Assembly: GCF_025677645.1 (NCBI RefSeq)
Contig: NZ_CP106879.1
Coordinates: 1,116,001-1,180,000, forward strand
Origin: Curtobacterium poinsettiae
GTDB taxonomy: Bacteria; Actinomycetota; Actinomycetes; Actinomycetales; Microbacteriaceae
Direction: 5' to 3'
Length of the DNA: 64,000 bases
A program made the translations under genes and the position numbers. The stretch's first letter is position 1. Each line of letters opens with the position of its first letter. Positions 1 through 9,202 of this stretch are shown here, in pieces. The notes under the pieces were generated by a model. That model ran no database searches. It worked only from the letters and a program-made list of their open reading frames with translations, and was not told the DNA's origin.

Positions 1-85
1 GTTCGAGCGGCGGCGCGTACCAATCTCTGCAGGTGTCCGTGCGTTCCGCACCGCTCGACGGTCGCCGTGCGCTCGTTCCGCGCCG

Positions 86-1369
86 TCAGTCCGCGTGCAT
101 CGCGAGCGGTCGCTCCGTGTCCACCTCGACCGGCTGCCGGCGGATCGCGATCACCGTGACGTCGTCGTCGTGCGGCACCTCGTCGGCACGGGCCGACAGT
201 GCGAGGACGACCGCGTGCGGGTCGCGGCCGGCGCGCGCGATCGCCGCGACGGAGTCGATCGTGTCGTCCAGGTCGTCGTACAGGTCGAGCACGCCGTCGC
301 TGAACGAGACGAGCAGGTCACCCGGTTCGAGCGCACCGTCGGCCGTCGCCCACTCCTCGCGGATGCCGAGCCCGAGCGGCATGTCACCGGACCGCAGCCG
401 GTCGACGTGTCCGTCGGCGCGCAGGACGAAGCTCAGCCCGTGCCCGGCGTCCGACCAACGGAGCGTGCCGTCGTCGGAGATCCGGGCGTGGAACAGCGTG
501 GTGAAGGCGAGGTCGGGCCCGATGCCCTCCGCGGACAGACCGTCGGACGCCCGCTTCAGCGCCTCGGCGGGGTCCTCGACCGTCCGGGCACTGCGCAGGG
601 TCGATCGCACCGCGGCCGCGATCAAACCCGCGCCGACACCCTTCCCCATGACGTCGCCGAGGGTCACCGCGACACCGGTCGGGGTCGGGTACCAGTCGAA
701 GAAGTCGCCGCCCACACTCCGGGCCGGCAGGCAGGCACCCGCGACGACGACGTCCTCGGTGATGCGGCCGGTCGTCGTCGGGAGCAGCGATCGTTGCACC
801 GCGGCGGCCCGGTCGATCTCGGCGCGGACCTTGCCCTCGCGGTCCTGCGCGACCCGGACGCTCCGGCGTGCGCGTCTCGAGAGCTCGTGCACCACCACCG
901 CGACCGTGCCGAACACCGCGACCGTGATCGTCAGCCGAGCGAGCTCGCTCACCGCGGGGGCGTCGTCCGGCGTCAGGACGTAGGGGGCGAGGATGACGGC
1001 GGCGACGCCCAGGAGCGAGAAGACCACGTTGCGGCGGCCGTCGAGCGACGACCACCAGACGACGGGCAGCACCACGAGCGAGGTGAAGACCGACGCGCCG
1101 GAGCCGGTCCCGGTGCGCAGCAGCGCGATGGTCACGAAGTCCAGGCACAGCAACACCGGCACGAGCGCTCCGGCGCGGGGCAGGACGAGGGGGACCGCGC
1201 TCATCACCGTGGCGACCGCCGTACCGATCAGGCTCGCGAGGAAGAGCTCCGCCGAGGTGATCTCGAGCGTCGGCACGACCACCGTGAGCACAGCCGACAC
1301 CACCAGCAGGCCACTGATCGGAGCCTGACGGACGAGGGGTGATTCGACGATGCTGGTTGGGCGAGTCAT
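86..1369 (-). CDS. Membrane-anchored PP2C/SpoIIE-family serine phosphatase
   Basis: A 427-residue protein. The first 165 or so residues hold about five hydrophobic membrane segments, followed by a short linker (around 165-190) and a SpoIIE-type PP2C phosphatase domain. The metal-binding signatures GGDFFDWY and LGDVMGKG are visible, as is DAGHGLSFVL in the middle of the domain and DDDVTVIAI near the end. Such proteins usually dephosphorylate anti-sigma-factor antagonists in partner-switching pathways; the target here is unknown. A second, soluble GAF-SpoIIE phosphatase lies at 61,877. The ATG start has no clear Shine-Dalgarno sequence; TAACCT lies 9 bases upstream, so the transcript may be nearly leaderless. 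Confidence 0.88.
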   Translation of the reverse strand: MTRPTSIVESPLVRQAPISGLLVVSAVLTVVVPTLEITSAELFLASLIGTAVATVMSAVPLVLPRAGALVPVLLCLDFVTIALLRTGTGSGASVFTSLVVLPVVWWSSLDGRRNVVFSLLGVAAVILAPYVLTPDDAPAVSELARLTITVAVFGTVAVVVHELSRRARRSVRVAQDREGKVRAEIDRAAAVQRSLLPTTTGRITEDVVVAGACLPARSVGGDFFDWYPTPTGVAVTLGDVMGKGVGAGLIAAAVRSTLRSARTVEDPAEALKRASDGLSAEGIGPDLAFTTLFHARISDDGTLRWSDAGHGLSFVLRADGHVDRLRSGDMPLGLGIREEWATADGALEPGDLLVSFSDGVLDLYDDLDDTIDSVAAIARAGRDPHAVVLALSARADEVPHDDDVTVIAIRRQPVEVDTERPLAMHAD

Positions 1370-1443
1370 GCTCAGTGCAGGTTAGTGGTCCGAGCCTGCG
1401 GAAGTCCGTCGTCGCCTCGATCTGGGGGTGGGCTCGTGACCGC

Positions 1444-2166
1444 TCAGCGCGGCCAGGTGGCGACGACCGCGACCGCGTTGAACAGCACGTGCGCCAGGAT
1501 CGCGCCGCCGATGCGGTCGGTCATCGCGACGAGCGTGCCGGTGAGCAGGCCGAGCAGGAACGTCGTCACGAACACCTGGAAGCCGCCGAGCAACGTGCCA
1601 CCAGCGCCGAGCAGCAGGTGGAGCAGCGCGAACAGGAACGCCGTGACCACCACCGCCAGGAACCGGGTGCGGGGCGTGAGCTCGGCGGCGAGCCGGCGCT
1701 GGAACAGCCCGCGGAACACCACTTCCTCGAGCACCGGGCTGACGACGACGATGCCGATCGCCGACACGAGCAGCAGCCCGACGTCGGGCGTGCCGAGGGA
1801 CGGTGCGGGGACCAGCCCGGTCGACCCGGTGAACGCGATCGACATGAAGACGTCCACCGCGCGGCACACGATCACGATGCCGATCGCGAAGACGACGATC
1901 CCCAGGTCGAGCCGGAGCCGCGACACCATCGCCGCACGCGGGGTCCGACGGAGCACCACGGCGGCCGCGACGACGAGCGGCACCCACACGGCGGCGTCCG
2001 CGGCGAGCACCTGCAGGACCGGCGAGGGGATGCCCCCAGTCCGGGTGACCTGTCCGACGATCCGGGTCAGGATCACGGCGACGCCGAGTGCGACGAGGAT
2101 GACGACGAGGTCCCGCTGCCGCCGCACGCTGGGCTCGGTGGTGGGCGTGGCCGACTCGGAGCGCAT
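1444..2166 (-). CDS. CPBP-family intramembrane metalloprotease
   Basis: A 240-residue polytopic membrane protein. It carries the CPBP (CAAX protease and bacteriocin-processing) signatures: EEVVFRGLF for motif 1, FALLHL for motif 2 and HVLFNAVAV near the C-terminus. These supply the catalytic Glu and His residues. Family members process prenylated proteins or confer bacteriocin self-immunity, and many have no known substrate. The ATG at 2,166 is preceded by TACGGT and six bases, a leaderless arrangement. It is transcribed away from the exopolysaccharide locus, so the two probably share only the divergent promoter region 2,167-2,319. Confidence 0.85.
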   Translation of the reverse strand: MRSESATPTTEPSVRRQRDLVVILVALGVAVILTRIVGQVTRTGGIPSPVLQVLAADAAVWVPLVVAAAVVLRRTPRAAMVSRLRLDLGIVVFAIGIVIVCRAVDVFMSIAFTGSTGLVPAPSLGTPDVGLLLVSAIGIVVVSPVLEEVVFRGLFQRRLAAELTPRTRFLAVVVTAFLFALLHLLLGAGGTLLGGFQVFVTTFLLGLLTGTLVAMTDRIGGAILAHVLFNAVAVVATWPR

Positions 2167-2319
2167 GGGGCCACCGTAGAGGACACCGCGCGCCGGATGG
2201 CGACTTCCCCCGAGGAGTGCTCGTTCCTGTGGCACTATTTGTATGCCGTGCACTGGGAGTACCCCGGCGCGCCTGTGTCGGGACCACGGGGGACGGCCAT
2301 GATCGGGGAAGGCAAAGGC

Positions 2320-3762
2320 GTGGAACTCCGCGACTACATCACGGTGCTCCGCAAGGGATGGGTACTGATCGTCGTACTCGCCCTGGTGGGAGTGGCCGCA
2401 GCCGCAGGGTTCTCCCTGCTGAAGAAGCCGGTCTACTCGGCATCGGCGCAGGTCTTCGTCTCCACGGAGACGTCCGGCAGCGCGAGCGACCTGGCCCAGG
2501 GCAACACGTTCACCCAGCAGCGGGTGCTGACCTACTCGAACCTGGTGTCGACGCCGATCGTGCTGCTGCCGGTCATCTCGTCCCTCGGGCTCGACATGAA
2601 CGCCGACCAGCTCGCGACGATGGTGTCGGCGACGGCACCGACGAGCACCACCCTCATCTCCATCTCGGTGGAGGGCACCGACCCGGTGCAGGCCGCCGAC
2701 ATCGCGAACGCGACCTCGCAGAGCCTGACCAACGTCGTGCAGGACATCGAGGCCACCGACGCGAGCGGCAAGAGCACGGTCAAGCTCACCCGCGTGAAGC
2801 AGGCCGACGTGCCGAGCGTCCCCGTCAGCCCGAACGTGCCCGTCAACGTCGCGCTCGGGCTGCTCGTCGGCCTCGCGCTGGGCGTCGGCATCGCCGTGCT
2901 GCGCGAGACCCTGGACAACCGGGTGCGCACCGAGCTCGACGTCGAGAAGATCAGCGACAAGCCGGTCGTGGGTGGGATCGCCTTCGACGCCAAGGCCGCC
3001 GAACGCCCGCTCATCGTGCAGGTCGACCCGCGCAGCCCCCGTGCCGAGTCGTTCCGCACGCTCCGCACCAACCTGCAGTTCCTCGACATCGGCAGCGGTG
3101 CCCGCACCTTCGTCATGACGTCGTCGATGCAGTCCGAGGGCAAGAGCACCACCGTCGCGAACCTGGCGATCGCCCTGGACAGCGCCGGGTTCCGGGTCAT
3201 CCTGATCGACGCCGACCTGCGTCGCCCCCGCGTCGCCGAGTACATGGACGTCGAGGGCAACGCCGGTCTGACGGACGTGCTCATCGGCCGCGCCGACCTG
3301 GAGGACGTCGCCCACCCGTGGGGTCGCGGCAAGCTCGTCGTCCTGCCCGCCGGACCGATCCCGCCGAACCCGTCCGAGCTGCTCGGGTCCCGCGCCATGC
3401 AGGACCTGATCGAACGGCTCGAGCAGCAGTTCGACTACGTGCTGTTCGACGCCCCGCCGCTGCTGCCCGTCACCGACGCGGCGATCCTGGCCAAGAAGGC
3501 CTCCGGCGCGATCGTCGCGGTCGCCTCGGGACAGACGCTGAAGGGCCAGCTGGCCGCCGCCGTCGCGACGCTCGAGAACGTCGGCGCCCCGATCTCCGGC
3601 TTCGTCATCACGAAGATGCCGCTCAAGGGCCCCGGCGCCTACGGCTACGGACGCTACGGCTACGGGTACGGCTACGGTCAGGACGAGGACACGACCCCGA
3701 CGGTCAACCCGCCGAAGCGGGTCGGCAAGAAGCTCGGCGTGCTCCGCCGCGCCGGACGCTGA
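2320..3762 (+). CDS. Wzc/CapAB-like chain-length determinant fused to tyrosine autokinase
   Basis: About 480 residues. A Wzz-type domain comes first, with membrane helices near residues 12-35 and 170-195. A BY-kinase domain follows, with Walker A (SSMQSEGKSTT), Walker A' (VILIDADLRRP) and Walker B (YVLFDAPP). The C-terminus ends in a Gly/Tyr-rich cluster (GAYGYGRYGYGYGYG), the usual site of tyrosine autophosphorylation. These proteins control polymer length and export in Wzx/Wzy pathways at the membrane. I chose the GTG at 2,320, which follows GGGGAAGG at 7 bases; an in-frame ATG at 2,299 also has a GGGGGA upstream. It is the first gene of the exopolysaccharide locus. No tyrosine phosphatase gene is visible nearby. 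Confidence 0.92.
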   Translation: MELRDYITVLRKGWVLIVVLALVGVAAAAGFSLLKKPVYSASAQVFVSTETSGSASDLAQGNTFTQQRVLTYSNLVSTPIVLLPVISSLGLDMNADQLATMVSATAPTSTTLISISVEGTDPVQAADIANATSQSLTNVVQDIEATDASGKSTVKLTRVKQADVPSVPVSPNVPVNVALGLLVGLALGVGIAVLRETLDNRVRTELDVEKISDKPVVGGIAFDAKAAERPLIVQVDPRSPRAESFRTLRTNLQFLDIGSGARTFVMTSSMQSEGKSTTVANLAIALDSAGFRVILIDADLRRPRVAEYMDVEGNAGLTDVLIGRADLEDVAHPWGRGKLVVLPAGPIPPNPSELLGSRAMQDLIERLEQQFDYVLFDAPPLLPVTDAAILAKKASGAIVAVASGQTLKGQLAAAVATLENVGAPISGFVITKMPLKGPGAYGYGRYGYGYGYGQDEDTTPTVNPPKRVGKKLGVLRRAGR

Positions 3763-3776
3763 ACGGGGACACCCAC

Positions 3777-4724
3777 ATGAAGACTCGCCGGGGGACCCGA
3801 AGCCTCGGCCGCGCACTGCCCCGGACCACGCTCATCCTGGTCGCCGTGGTGGTGGTGGCGCTGATCGTCGTCGACGTCGTGCTCGTGGCGCTCGCCCTGG
3901 GCCGCACGGCCCCCGAGGAGAACGGACCCGCCGGCCCCATCCCCACCTTCTCGGGGACGCCGGACCGGCGCGAGACACCGCGACCGAGCGCGTCTGCCGA
4001 CGCAGACGCCGCTGCGACCAAGCAGCAGGGTCGCCGCCTGTTGGCAGCGGTCGACGGCCAGGAGGCGTGGCGCGCGTCCGGCGGGTCGTGCGGCGGCCCG
4101 CGGCCGGTACTGGAACACTCCGTGGACGGCGGGGCGACGTGGGTCCCGGTGGGACTCGGGACGGATGTCGGATCGCTCATGGCGATCCGGGCCTCCAGCG
4201 CGGAGCTCTCGATCTTGGCGGGCGTCGGCGACGACTGCACCACGACGGCGCGGACCAGCACCGACGCCGGCGTGACGTGGGAAGCCGGGGCGCCCGGCGC
4301 CGCCGGCGCCGGCATCAGCACCGACGGCGTCGTGCTCGCGAGCGGGACGGAGCAGGCGCCGTGCGCCGACCCGATCGACGCGTTCCAGGGGGAGCAGACC
4401 GCGGTCGTCATCTGCGACGGCCAGCTCGAGTGGCGCACCGGCGATGCCGCGTGGGTCGACGTGCCGATGGGCGGCATCCGTTCGATCGGCGTCGACGGTG
4501 GCAACTACACCCTCGCCCGGGTCGGCGCAGCAGCCTGCGACGGCGTGCAGATCGAGACCATGTCCGCGTCGGACGTGACGCCCTCGTCGTCGACCACGCC
4601 GATCGGCTGTGCCGACGGCGCGGACACCGACGACACGGTCACCATCGACCGTGCCGGGCAGGACGTGTGGCTGTGGGACGGCACGACCGTCCGGGTCTCG
4701 TCGGACGGTGGCGCGACGTGGTGA
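3777..4724 (+). CDS. Exported/membrane-anchored protein of unknown function, sialidase/BNR-like repeats
   Basis: 315 residues. A basic N-terminus and one hydrophobic segment (about 18-42) suggest a signal anchor, followed by a Pro/Ser/Asp-rich linker and an extracellular domain. The domain carries several S-x-D-x-G-x-T-W Asp-box-like motifs (SVDGGATWV, STDAGVTWE, SSDGGATW), as in BNR/sialidase-type beta-propellers, and at least six cysteines. No catalytic residues can be assigned, so a structural or sugar-binding role is as likely as hydrolysis. It sits 14 bases after the tyrosine kinase gene and just before the priming transferase, so it is probably part of the polysaccharide export or assembly unit. 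Confidence 0.75.
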   Translation: MKTRRGTRSLGRALPRTTLILVAVVVVALIVVDVVLVALALGRTAPEENGPAGPIPTFSGTPDRRETPRPSASADADAAATKQQGRRLLAAVDGQEAWRASGGSCGGPRPVLEHSVDGGATWVPVGLGTDVGSLMAIRASSAELSILAGVGDDCTTTARTSTDAGVTWEAGAPGAAGAGISTDGVVLASGTEQAPCADPIDAFQGEQTAVVICDGQLEWRTGDAAWVDVPMGGIRSIGVDGGNYTLARVGAAACDGVQIETMSASDVTPSSSTTPIGCADGADTDDTVTIDRAGQDVWLWDGTTVRVSSDGGATW

Positions 4725-4737
4725 CCGGGTCGTCCTC

Positions 4738-6204
4738 GTGACAGCGGACGCGCTCCGCGCACCGCGCGCCGTGGGCGCCACCGACGAGTGGAGCCGCACG
4801 TACTCGCGCCGCGTGCTCTTCACCGACCTGCTGGCGCTGATCTGGGTCGTCTTCGGTGTGCAGATCGCCTGGCTCGGACTCGAGTCGAACCTGGCGACCA
4901 ACACCGCCGACCTGCGGCTGAGCTACTCCGCGATCTCCATCGTCGTGATCGTCGTGTGGATGAGCGCGCTCGCCCTGTACGACACCCGCGGTGCGCGGGT
5001 GATCGGTGTCGGCAGCACCGAGTACCGCCTGGTCGCAGACTCCAGCGTCCGCGTGTTCGGCCTGCTCGCGATCGCAGCGTTCCTGTTGCACGTCGACCTG
5101 GCCCGTGGCTACGTGCTCATCGCGTTCCCGATCGGGATCCTCGTCCTCCTGCTGTCGCGGTGGATCTGGCGCCAGTGGCTGGTCGCCCAGCGTCAGCAGG
5201 GCGCCTACTCGGCGACCGTGCTGCTCGTCGGGTCACCGGCCAGCGTGCTGCACATCGGCCGCGAACTCGCGCGTTCCCCCGAAGCCGGCTACCGCGTGGT
5301 CGGGGCGGTCGTGTCGACGAACCACCGCGGTCTGCTGACGGGTTCGACCATCCAGAGCCACGGCGGCTTCGACGACGTCGGCTCCGCGCTGCGCGAGACC
5401 GGTGCCGACACGGTCGTGATCACCAGCTCCGACGACCTGCCGCCGGAGCGCGTCCGCGAACTCAGCTGGTCGCTCGAGCCGGGCCGGCAGCACCTGGTGG
5501 TCGCGCCGAGCCTGACCGACATCGGTGGTCCCCGCATCCACACCCGGCCGGTGCAGGGCCTGCCGCTCATCCATGTCGAGACGCCGACGTACTCGGGGCG
5601 CAAGCTCTACACGAAGCGGGCCTTCGACCTGATCGGTGCCGCGCTGCTCGTCGTCGTCCTGTCGCCGCTGCTGCTCGTGCTCGCCGTGCTGGTGAAGACC
5701 ACCTCGACCGGTCCGGTCTTCTTCCGGCAGGAGCGCGTCGGCCTGAACGGCAGCACCTTCCGGATGATCAAGTTCCGATCGATGGTCGTCGACGCCGAGG
5801 AACGCCTGCAGGAGCTCAGCGCTCTCGACCGGGCCGAGGGCAACGACGTGCTGTTCAAGATGCGGAACGACCCCCGGGTCACCCGGGTCGGCGGGTTCAT
5901 GCGCCGCTACAGCCTGGACGAGGTGCCGCAGCTGTTCAACGTCCTGGCCGGCAGCATGTCGCTCGTCGGACCCCGGCCGCCGCTGGCTCGCGAGGTCGCC
6001 CGCTACGACACACACGTCCACCGTCGGTTCCTGGTGAAGCCCGGCATGACCGGCCTGTGGCAGGTGAGCGGTCGGTCCGACCTGTCGTGGGAGGATTCGG
6101 TGCGGCTCGATCTGTACTACGTGGAGAACTGGTCGATCGTGGCCGACCTCCTCATCCTCTGGAAGACCTTCAAGGCAATCGCCAACAGCCGGGGTGCGTA
6201 CTGA
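4738..6204 (+). CDS. Priming polyprenyl glycosylphosphotransferase (WbaP/CpsE type)
   Basis: 488 residues from a GTG at 4,738. The N-terminal half has four to five membrane helices plus a CoA-binding-like domain. The C-terminal half is the bacterial sugar-transferase domain, with KRAFDLIGA entering the membrane helix, FFRQERVGLNG, FRMIKFRSM, YSLDEVPQLFNVL, SLVGPRPP and VKPGMTGLWQVSGRS. It transfers a sugar-1-phosphate (commonly Glc-1-P or Gal-1-P) to undecaprenyl phosphate, the first step of repeat-unit assembly on the inner membrane face. The stop codon shares its A with the ATG of the next gene (6,204), indicating translational coupling. Confidence 0.93.
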   Translation: MTADALRAPRAVGATDEWSRTYSRRVLFTDLLALIWVVFGVQIAWLGLESNLATNTADLRLSYSAISIVVIVVWMSALALYDTRGARVIGVGSTEYRLVADSSVRVFGLLAIAAFLLHVDLARGYVLIAFPIGILVLLLSRWIWRQWLVAQRQQGAYSATVLLVGSPASVLHIGRELARSPEAGYRVVGAVVSTNHRGLLTGSTIQSHGGFDDVGSALRETGADTVVITSSDDLPPERVRELSWSLEPGRQHLVVAPSLTDIGGPRIHTRPVQGLPLIHVETPTYSGRKLYTKRAFDLIGAALLVVVLSPLLLVLAVLVKTTSTGPVFFRQERVGLNGSTFRMIKFRSMVVDAEERLQELSALDRAEGNDVLFKMRNDPRVTRVGGFMRRYSLDEVPQLFNVLAGSMSLVGPRPPLAREVARYDTHVHRRFLVKPGMTGLWQVSGRSDLSWEDSVRLDLYYVENWSIVADLLILWKTFKAIANSRGAY

Positions 6205-7010
6205 TGGTTACTCACCGCGATGTCCTGCCCGACGGCGGGGACAAAGCCAGTCCCCGCGACACCCTGCTGGCTCTTCCCACGGTGCGTGCGGCGGGCGTAC
6301 CACTGGTCGCCATACCTGGCTCGAAGATCCTCGACGAGCTGAGGCTGATCGCCGATCACCTGGACGATGCGGGAGTGCCGGTCCATTTCGTCAACGCGTA
6401 CACCGTCTCGCTGACCGCTGATGAGCGCTACTTGCGCGTGTTCCAGTCGGACGGGCTGAACATCGCCGATGGGACGCCCCTCGCTTGGATCGCCCGTCGG
6501 ACGAGTGGCCAGGTGGCACATCTGCGCGGGCCAGATGCGTTCCGTGAACTGCTTTCGTCGAACCCGTCGCACGGTATCCGACACTTCCTTCTCGGCGGAA
6601 GTGATGCCTCGCTGGCCCGTCTTGAACAGGCAATCGCGCGGGACTATCCCGACGCAGTGGTGGTGGGGTCGTTCAGCCCCCCGTTCACCGACTTCGAAGC
6701 AAGCGATCGGGAAACGATTGACTCGTTGATCCGGGAGTCGGGGGCGAACATGCTGTGGGTCGGAATCGGGACTCCCAAGCAGGACTACGAGGTCCAGAGA
6801 CTCGCCGAGCGGCACCCCGCGGTCGTGTTGGCGGTGGGAGCCGCCTTCAACTTCGTGTCCGGAGACGTTGTCGAAGCTCCGAGACTGTGGCGCCGCACGG
6901 GCCTGGAATGGTTGTACCGGCTCTTCCGCGAGCCACGACGCCTCTGGCGACGGTACTTGCTGGGCAACGTGCGGTTCTTGCTCCTCGCCCTTCGGAGACG
7001 ACGTGGCTGA
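6204..7010 (+). CDS. WecG/TagA/CpsF-family glycosyltransferase (GT26)
   Basis: 268 residues. Family features are the GLNIADGTPLAW segment around residue 90, LRGPDAFREL, and GIGTPKQDYEVQ followed by VGAAFNFVSGDV. GT26 enzymes add the second sugar, often an N-acetylmannosamine-type residue, to a lipid-linked primer. That fits its place directly after the priming transferase, with a one-base stop/start overlap. The basic C-terminus (RRLWRRYLL...LRRRRG) probably binds the membrane. From this gene on, base composition becomes visibly less GC-rich than in the flanking genes. Confidence 0.88.
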   Translation: MVTHRDVLPDGGDKASPRDTLLALPTVRAAGVPLVAIPGSKILDELRLIADHLDDAGVPVHFVNAYTVSLTADERYLRVFQSDGLNIADGTPLAWIARRTSGQVAHLRGPDAFRELLSSNPSHGIRHFLLGGSDASLARLEQAIARDYPDAVVVGSFSPPFTDFEASDRETIDSLIRESGANMLWVGIGTPKQDYEVQRLAERHPAVVLAVGAAFNFVSGDVVEAPRLWRRTGLEWLYRLFREPRRLWRRYLLGNVRFLLLALRRRRG

Positions 7011-8097
7011 GGCAGGCGCGGACGTTGTCGTGATCAGTCAGCTTCCTCCACCGGTGCACGGATCAACCATCATGACGAGGACGTTCCTGGAAGCACTTCA
7101 CCATGCCGGTCTGCGGGCGGTCCTCGTGGATCGGCGTTTCAGCAAGTCAGTCGACGAGATCGGCGGGATGAGCCTCAGGAAGGTCCTCAGCGCTTTCTCG
7201 CTCCTGTTCCGACTCGGGAACGCACTCCGACGCAACAGAGGTGCGGCGGTGGTGTTCTTCACCACCAACCGGCCGCCATCGTTCTGGGTCGACGTGATGA
7301 TGAGTGCAACACTCCAGGTGCTACGCCGTCCCTACATCGCGTACGTGCACACGTCGGGGTACCAGGAACTCGCCGATCGGGGCGCAGGGCAACGCCGCGG
7401 GGTCGCTCTCCTCCTCGGCGGTGCTGTGTCCGTGGTCGTCCTCGGAGAGTCGATGGTCGCAGACGTATCGCGGTTCAACGACTCGATCCGCACGGTCCCC
7501 AACGCCGTGCCGGAGCGGGAGCGGAACGCCACACCCGTGGCCGACGCACCGTCAATCGTCTTCCTGTCGAACCTCATCCCCGGCAAGGGCGCGGAGGACT
7601 TCATGCGCATCGCGAACCGATGCCTGAACAGCACACCGGCATCGCGCGCGGTCGTGATCGGGCGTGCTTCGTCGGACGAGTACCTCGACGGTCTCCGCGC
7701 GCTCCTCGACCCGCACGTTCGCGATCGAGTGAACTTCACGGGTGCTCTGTTCGACGAGGACCGTGACGATGTGCTCTCGACAGCAGCCGTGCTCGTGTTT
7801 CCCAGCACCTACCGCTACGAGGCACAACCGTTGACCGTGTTGGAAGCGATGCGGTTGGGTGTTCCGGTCGTCGCCTACGACGTCGGAGGCCTCCGCGATG
7901 TCATCGAAGATGGCGAGAACGGATTCCTCGTCGGTTTGGGTGACTGGGAGGCGGCGTCCGAACGGTGTCGGGAGCTCCTGTCGTCACAGCGTGATCGCGA
8001 ACGCCTCGCAGCCGGAGCCCTCGCAACCTCGCGTGAGCGCTTCGGACTCGCCCAGTACAGCGCCGCTTGGATCGCGCTCCTCGAGCGAGGAGTGTGA
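7003..8097 (+). CDS. GT4-family glycosyltransferase
   Basis: 364 residues from a GTG at 7,003, which overlaps the previous gene by 8 bases. The N-terminal part begins with VVVISQLPPPVHGSTI, typical of the first strand and loop of GT-B enzymes. The C-terminal nucleotide-sugar domain has VFLSNLIPGKG and the E-x7-E region (YRYEAQPLTVLEAMRLGVP). It should transfer a sugar from a nucleotide donor to the growing lipid-linked oligosaccharide; donor and linkage cannot be read from sequence. An upstream in-frame ATG at 6,868 would put unrelated low-complexity residues ahead of the fold, so I rejected it. Confidence 0.85.
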   Translation: MAEAGADVVVISQLPPPVHGSTIMTRTFLEALHHAGLRAVLVDRRFSKSVDEIGGMSLRKVLSAFSLLFRLGNALRRNRGAAVVFFTTNRPPSFWVDVMMSATLQVLRRPYIAYVHTSGYQELADRGAGQRRGVALLLGGAVSVVVLGESMVADVSRFNDSIRTVPNAVPERERNATPVADAPSIVFLSNLIPGKGAEDFMRIANRCLNSTPASRAVVIGRASSDEYLDGLRALLDPHVRDRVNFTGALFDEDRDDVLSTAAVLVFPSTYRYEAQPLTVLEAMRLGVPVVAYDVGGLRDVIEDGENGFLVGLGDWEAASERCRELLSSQRDRERLAAGALATSRERFGLAQYSAAWIALLERGV

Positions 8098-8098
8098 C

Positions 8099-9202
8099 GT
8101 GGCGGGTCGACGATTCGCGATCGTGCAGGAGTACGTTCCGGCTTACCGTGCGCCGCTCTTCGACAGGTTGGCGGAGGTGCTGGCTGCGGAGGGCGATGAG
8201 CTCACCGTCTTCGCGGGAGAACCAGCTGGCACTCTCGCACAACGACGAGACGGCGTTCGCAACCGCCCGTGGTTGCGAAAGATCCGGCAGCGAGAGCTGA
8301 GGTTGCTCGGCAAGCGACTGACCATCCGCGCTCTGCCTCGCGACGTCTGGCGAGCGGACCTCATCGTCGTGGAGCAGGCCCGACGGAATCTCGATGTCCC
8401 ACTGTTGCTCCTCTGGCCCCGCACCGCGCGGAAGACAGCGCTTTGGGGTCACGGTGCTGACGTGGTGAAGGTGCCGTCCCGCTTCGAACGCCTGTACAGC
8501 CGCCTGATCACGCGGAAGGCCGCCTGGTTCTTTGCGTACACACCTTCCGGTGCCGAGTGGGCAGCCGAGATCGGTAGGGATCCACGGCGTACCACGACCC
8601 TGTACAACAGCATCGACGTGGGGCAGCTGCAGGAGGACCTCCGATCCGTCCACACGGCGACGTCGGCGCACCAGGTGTGCTTCATCGGCGGCCTCGACGC
8701 CAGCAAGAAGATATCCGAACTGATCGCGATCGGAGAGGGCGTACACCGTGCGGATCCTGCCTTCCGCCTGGCGGTTGGGGGCGACGGACGGCTTCGAGGT
8801 GTGGTCCAGTCCGCCGCTGACCGACTTCCGTGGCTCGACTATCGTGGCCCCGTGTCAGGACGCGCGAAAGCGTCGATGCTCCGCGAAAGCGAGTTGCTCC
8901 TGCTTCCAGGTCGAGTCGGCTTGACAGCCATCGACAGCCTTGCAGCAGGCCGGCCGATCGTCACACTCGCCTCCTCCCTGCACGGGCCGGAGTTCGGGTA
9001 CCTCGAACCCGGCAGGACCTGCGTTGTGTCCGATGGTGTCGACGCCGCCGCCCACTCTGTCGTGATGCTCCTTCGCGATCGGCAGGCGCTTGCGACGATG
9101 CAAGACAGCTGCCGCCAGGCATCTCAGAAGTACTCCATCGAGAACATGGCGCAGTATTTCCACGGCGGTCTGAAGGAAGCGATCAGGGACGACGATGAGT
9201 AA
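8099..9202 (+). CDS. GT4-like glycosyltransferase
   Basis: 367 residues. The GTG at 8,099 follows GAGGAG at a good distance and starts a Rossmann-like segment (RRFAIVQEYVPAYRAPLF). A GT-B C-terminal domain is recognised from CFIGGLDASKKISELI, LAVGGDGRLRGVV, LDYRGPVSG and LLLLPGRVGLTAIDSLAAG. The usual second Glu of E-x7-E is replaced in this last motif, so it is a divergent member. One base separates its start from the previous stop, and its end overlaps the next gene by 8 bases. Likely acts in repeat-unit assembly; donor unknown. Confidence 0.8.
   Translation: MAGRRFAIVQEYVPAYRAPLFDRLAEVLAAEGDELTVFAGEPAGTLAQRRDGVRNRPWLRKIRQRELRLLGKRLTIRALPRDVWRADLIVVEQARRNLDVPLLLLWPRTARKTALWGHGADVVKVPSRFERLYSRLITRKAAWFFAYTPSGAEWAAEIGRDPRRTTTLYNSIDVGQLQEDLRSVHTATSAHQVCFIGGLDASKKISELIAIGEGVHRADPAFRLAVGGDGRLRGVVQSAADRLPWLDYRGPVSGRAKASMLRESELLLLPGRVGLTAIDSLAAGRPIVTLASSLHGPEFGYLEPGRTCVVSDGVDAAAHSVVMLLRDRQALATMQDSCRQASQKYSIENMAQYFHGGLKEAIRDDDE

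Noticed and set aside
1444..3816. 790-codon minus-strand frame covering the Wzc-like gene and the CPBP protease
   Set aside because: Only the last 240 codons (from 2,166) encode a real protein with CPBP motifs and a leaderless promoter. The rest is the antisense of the kinase gene.
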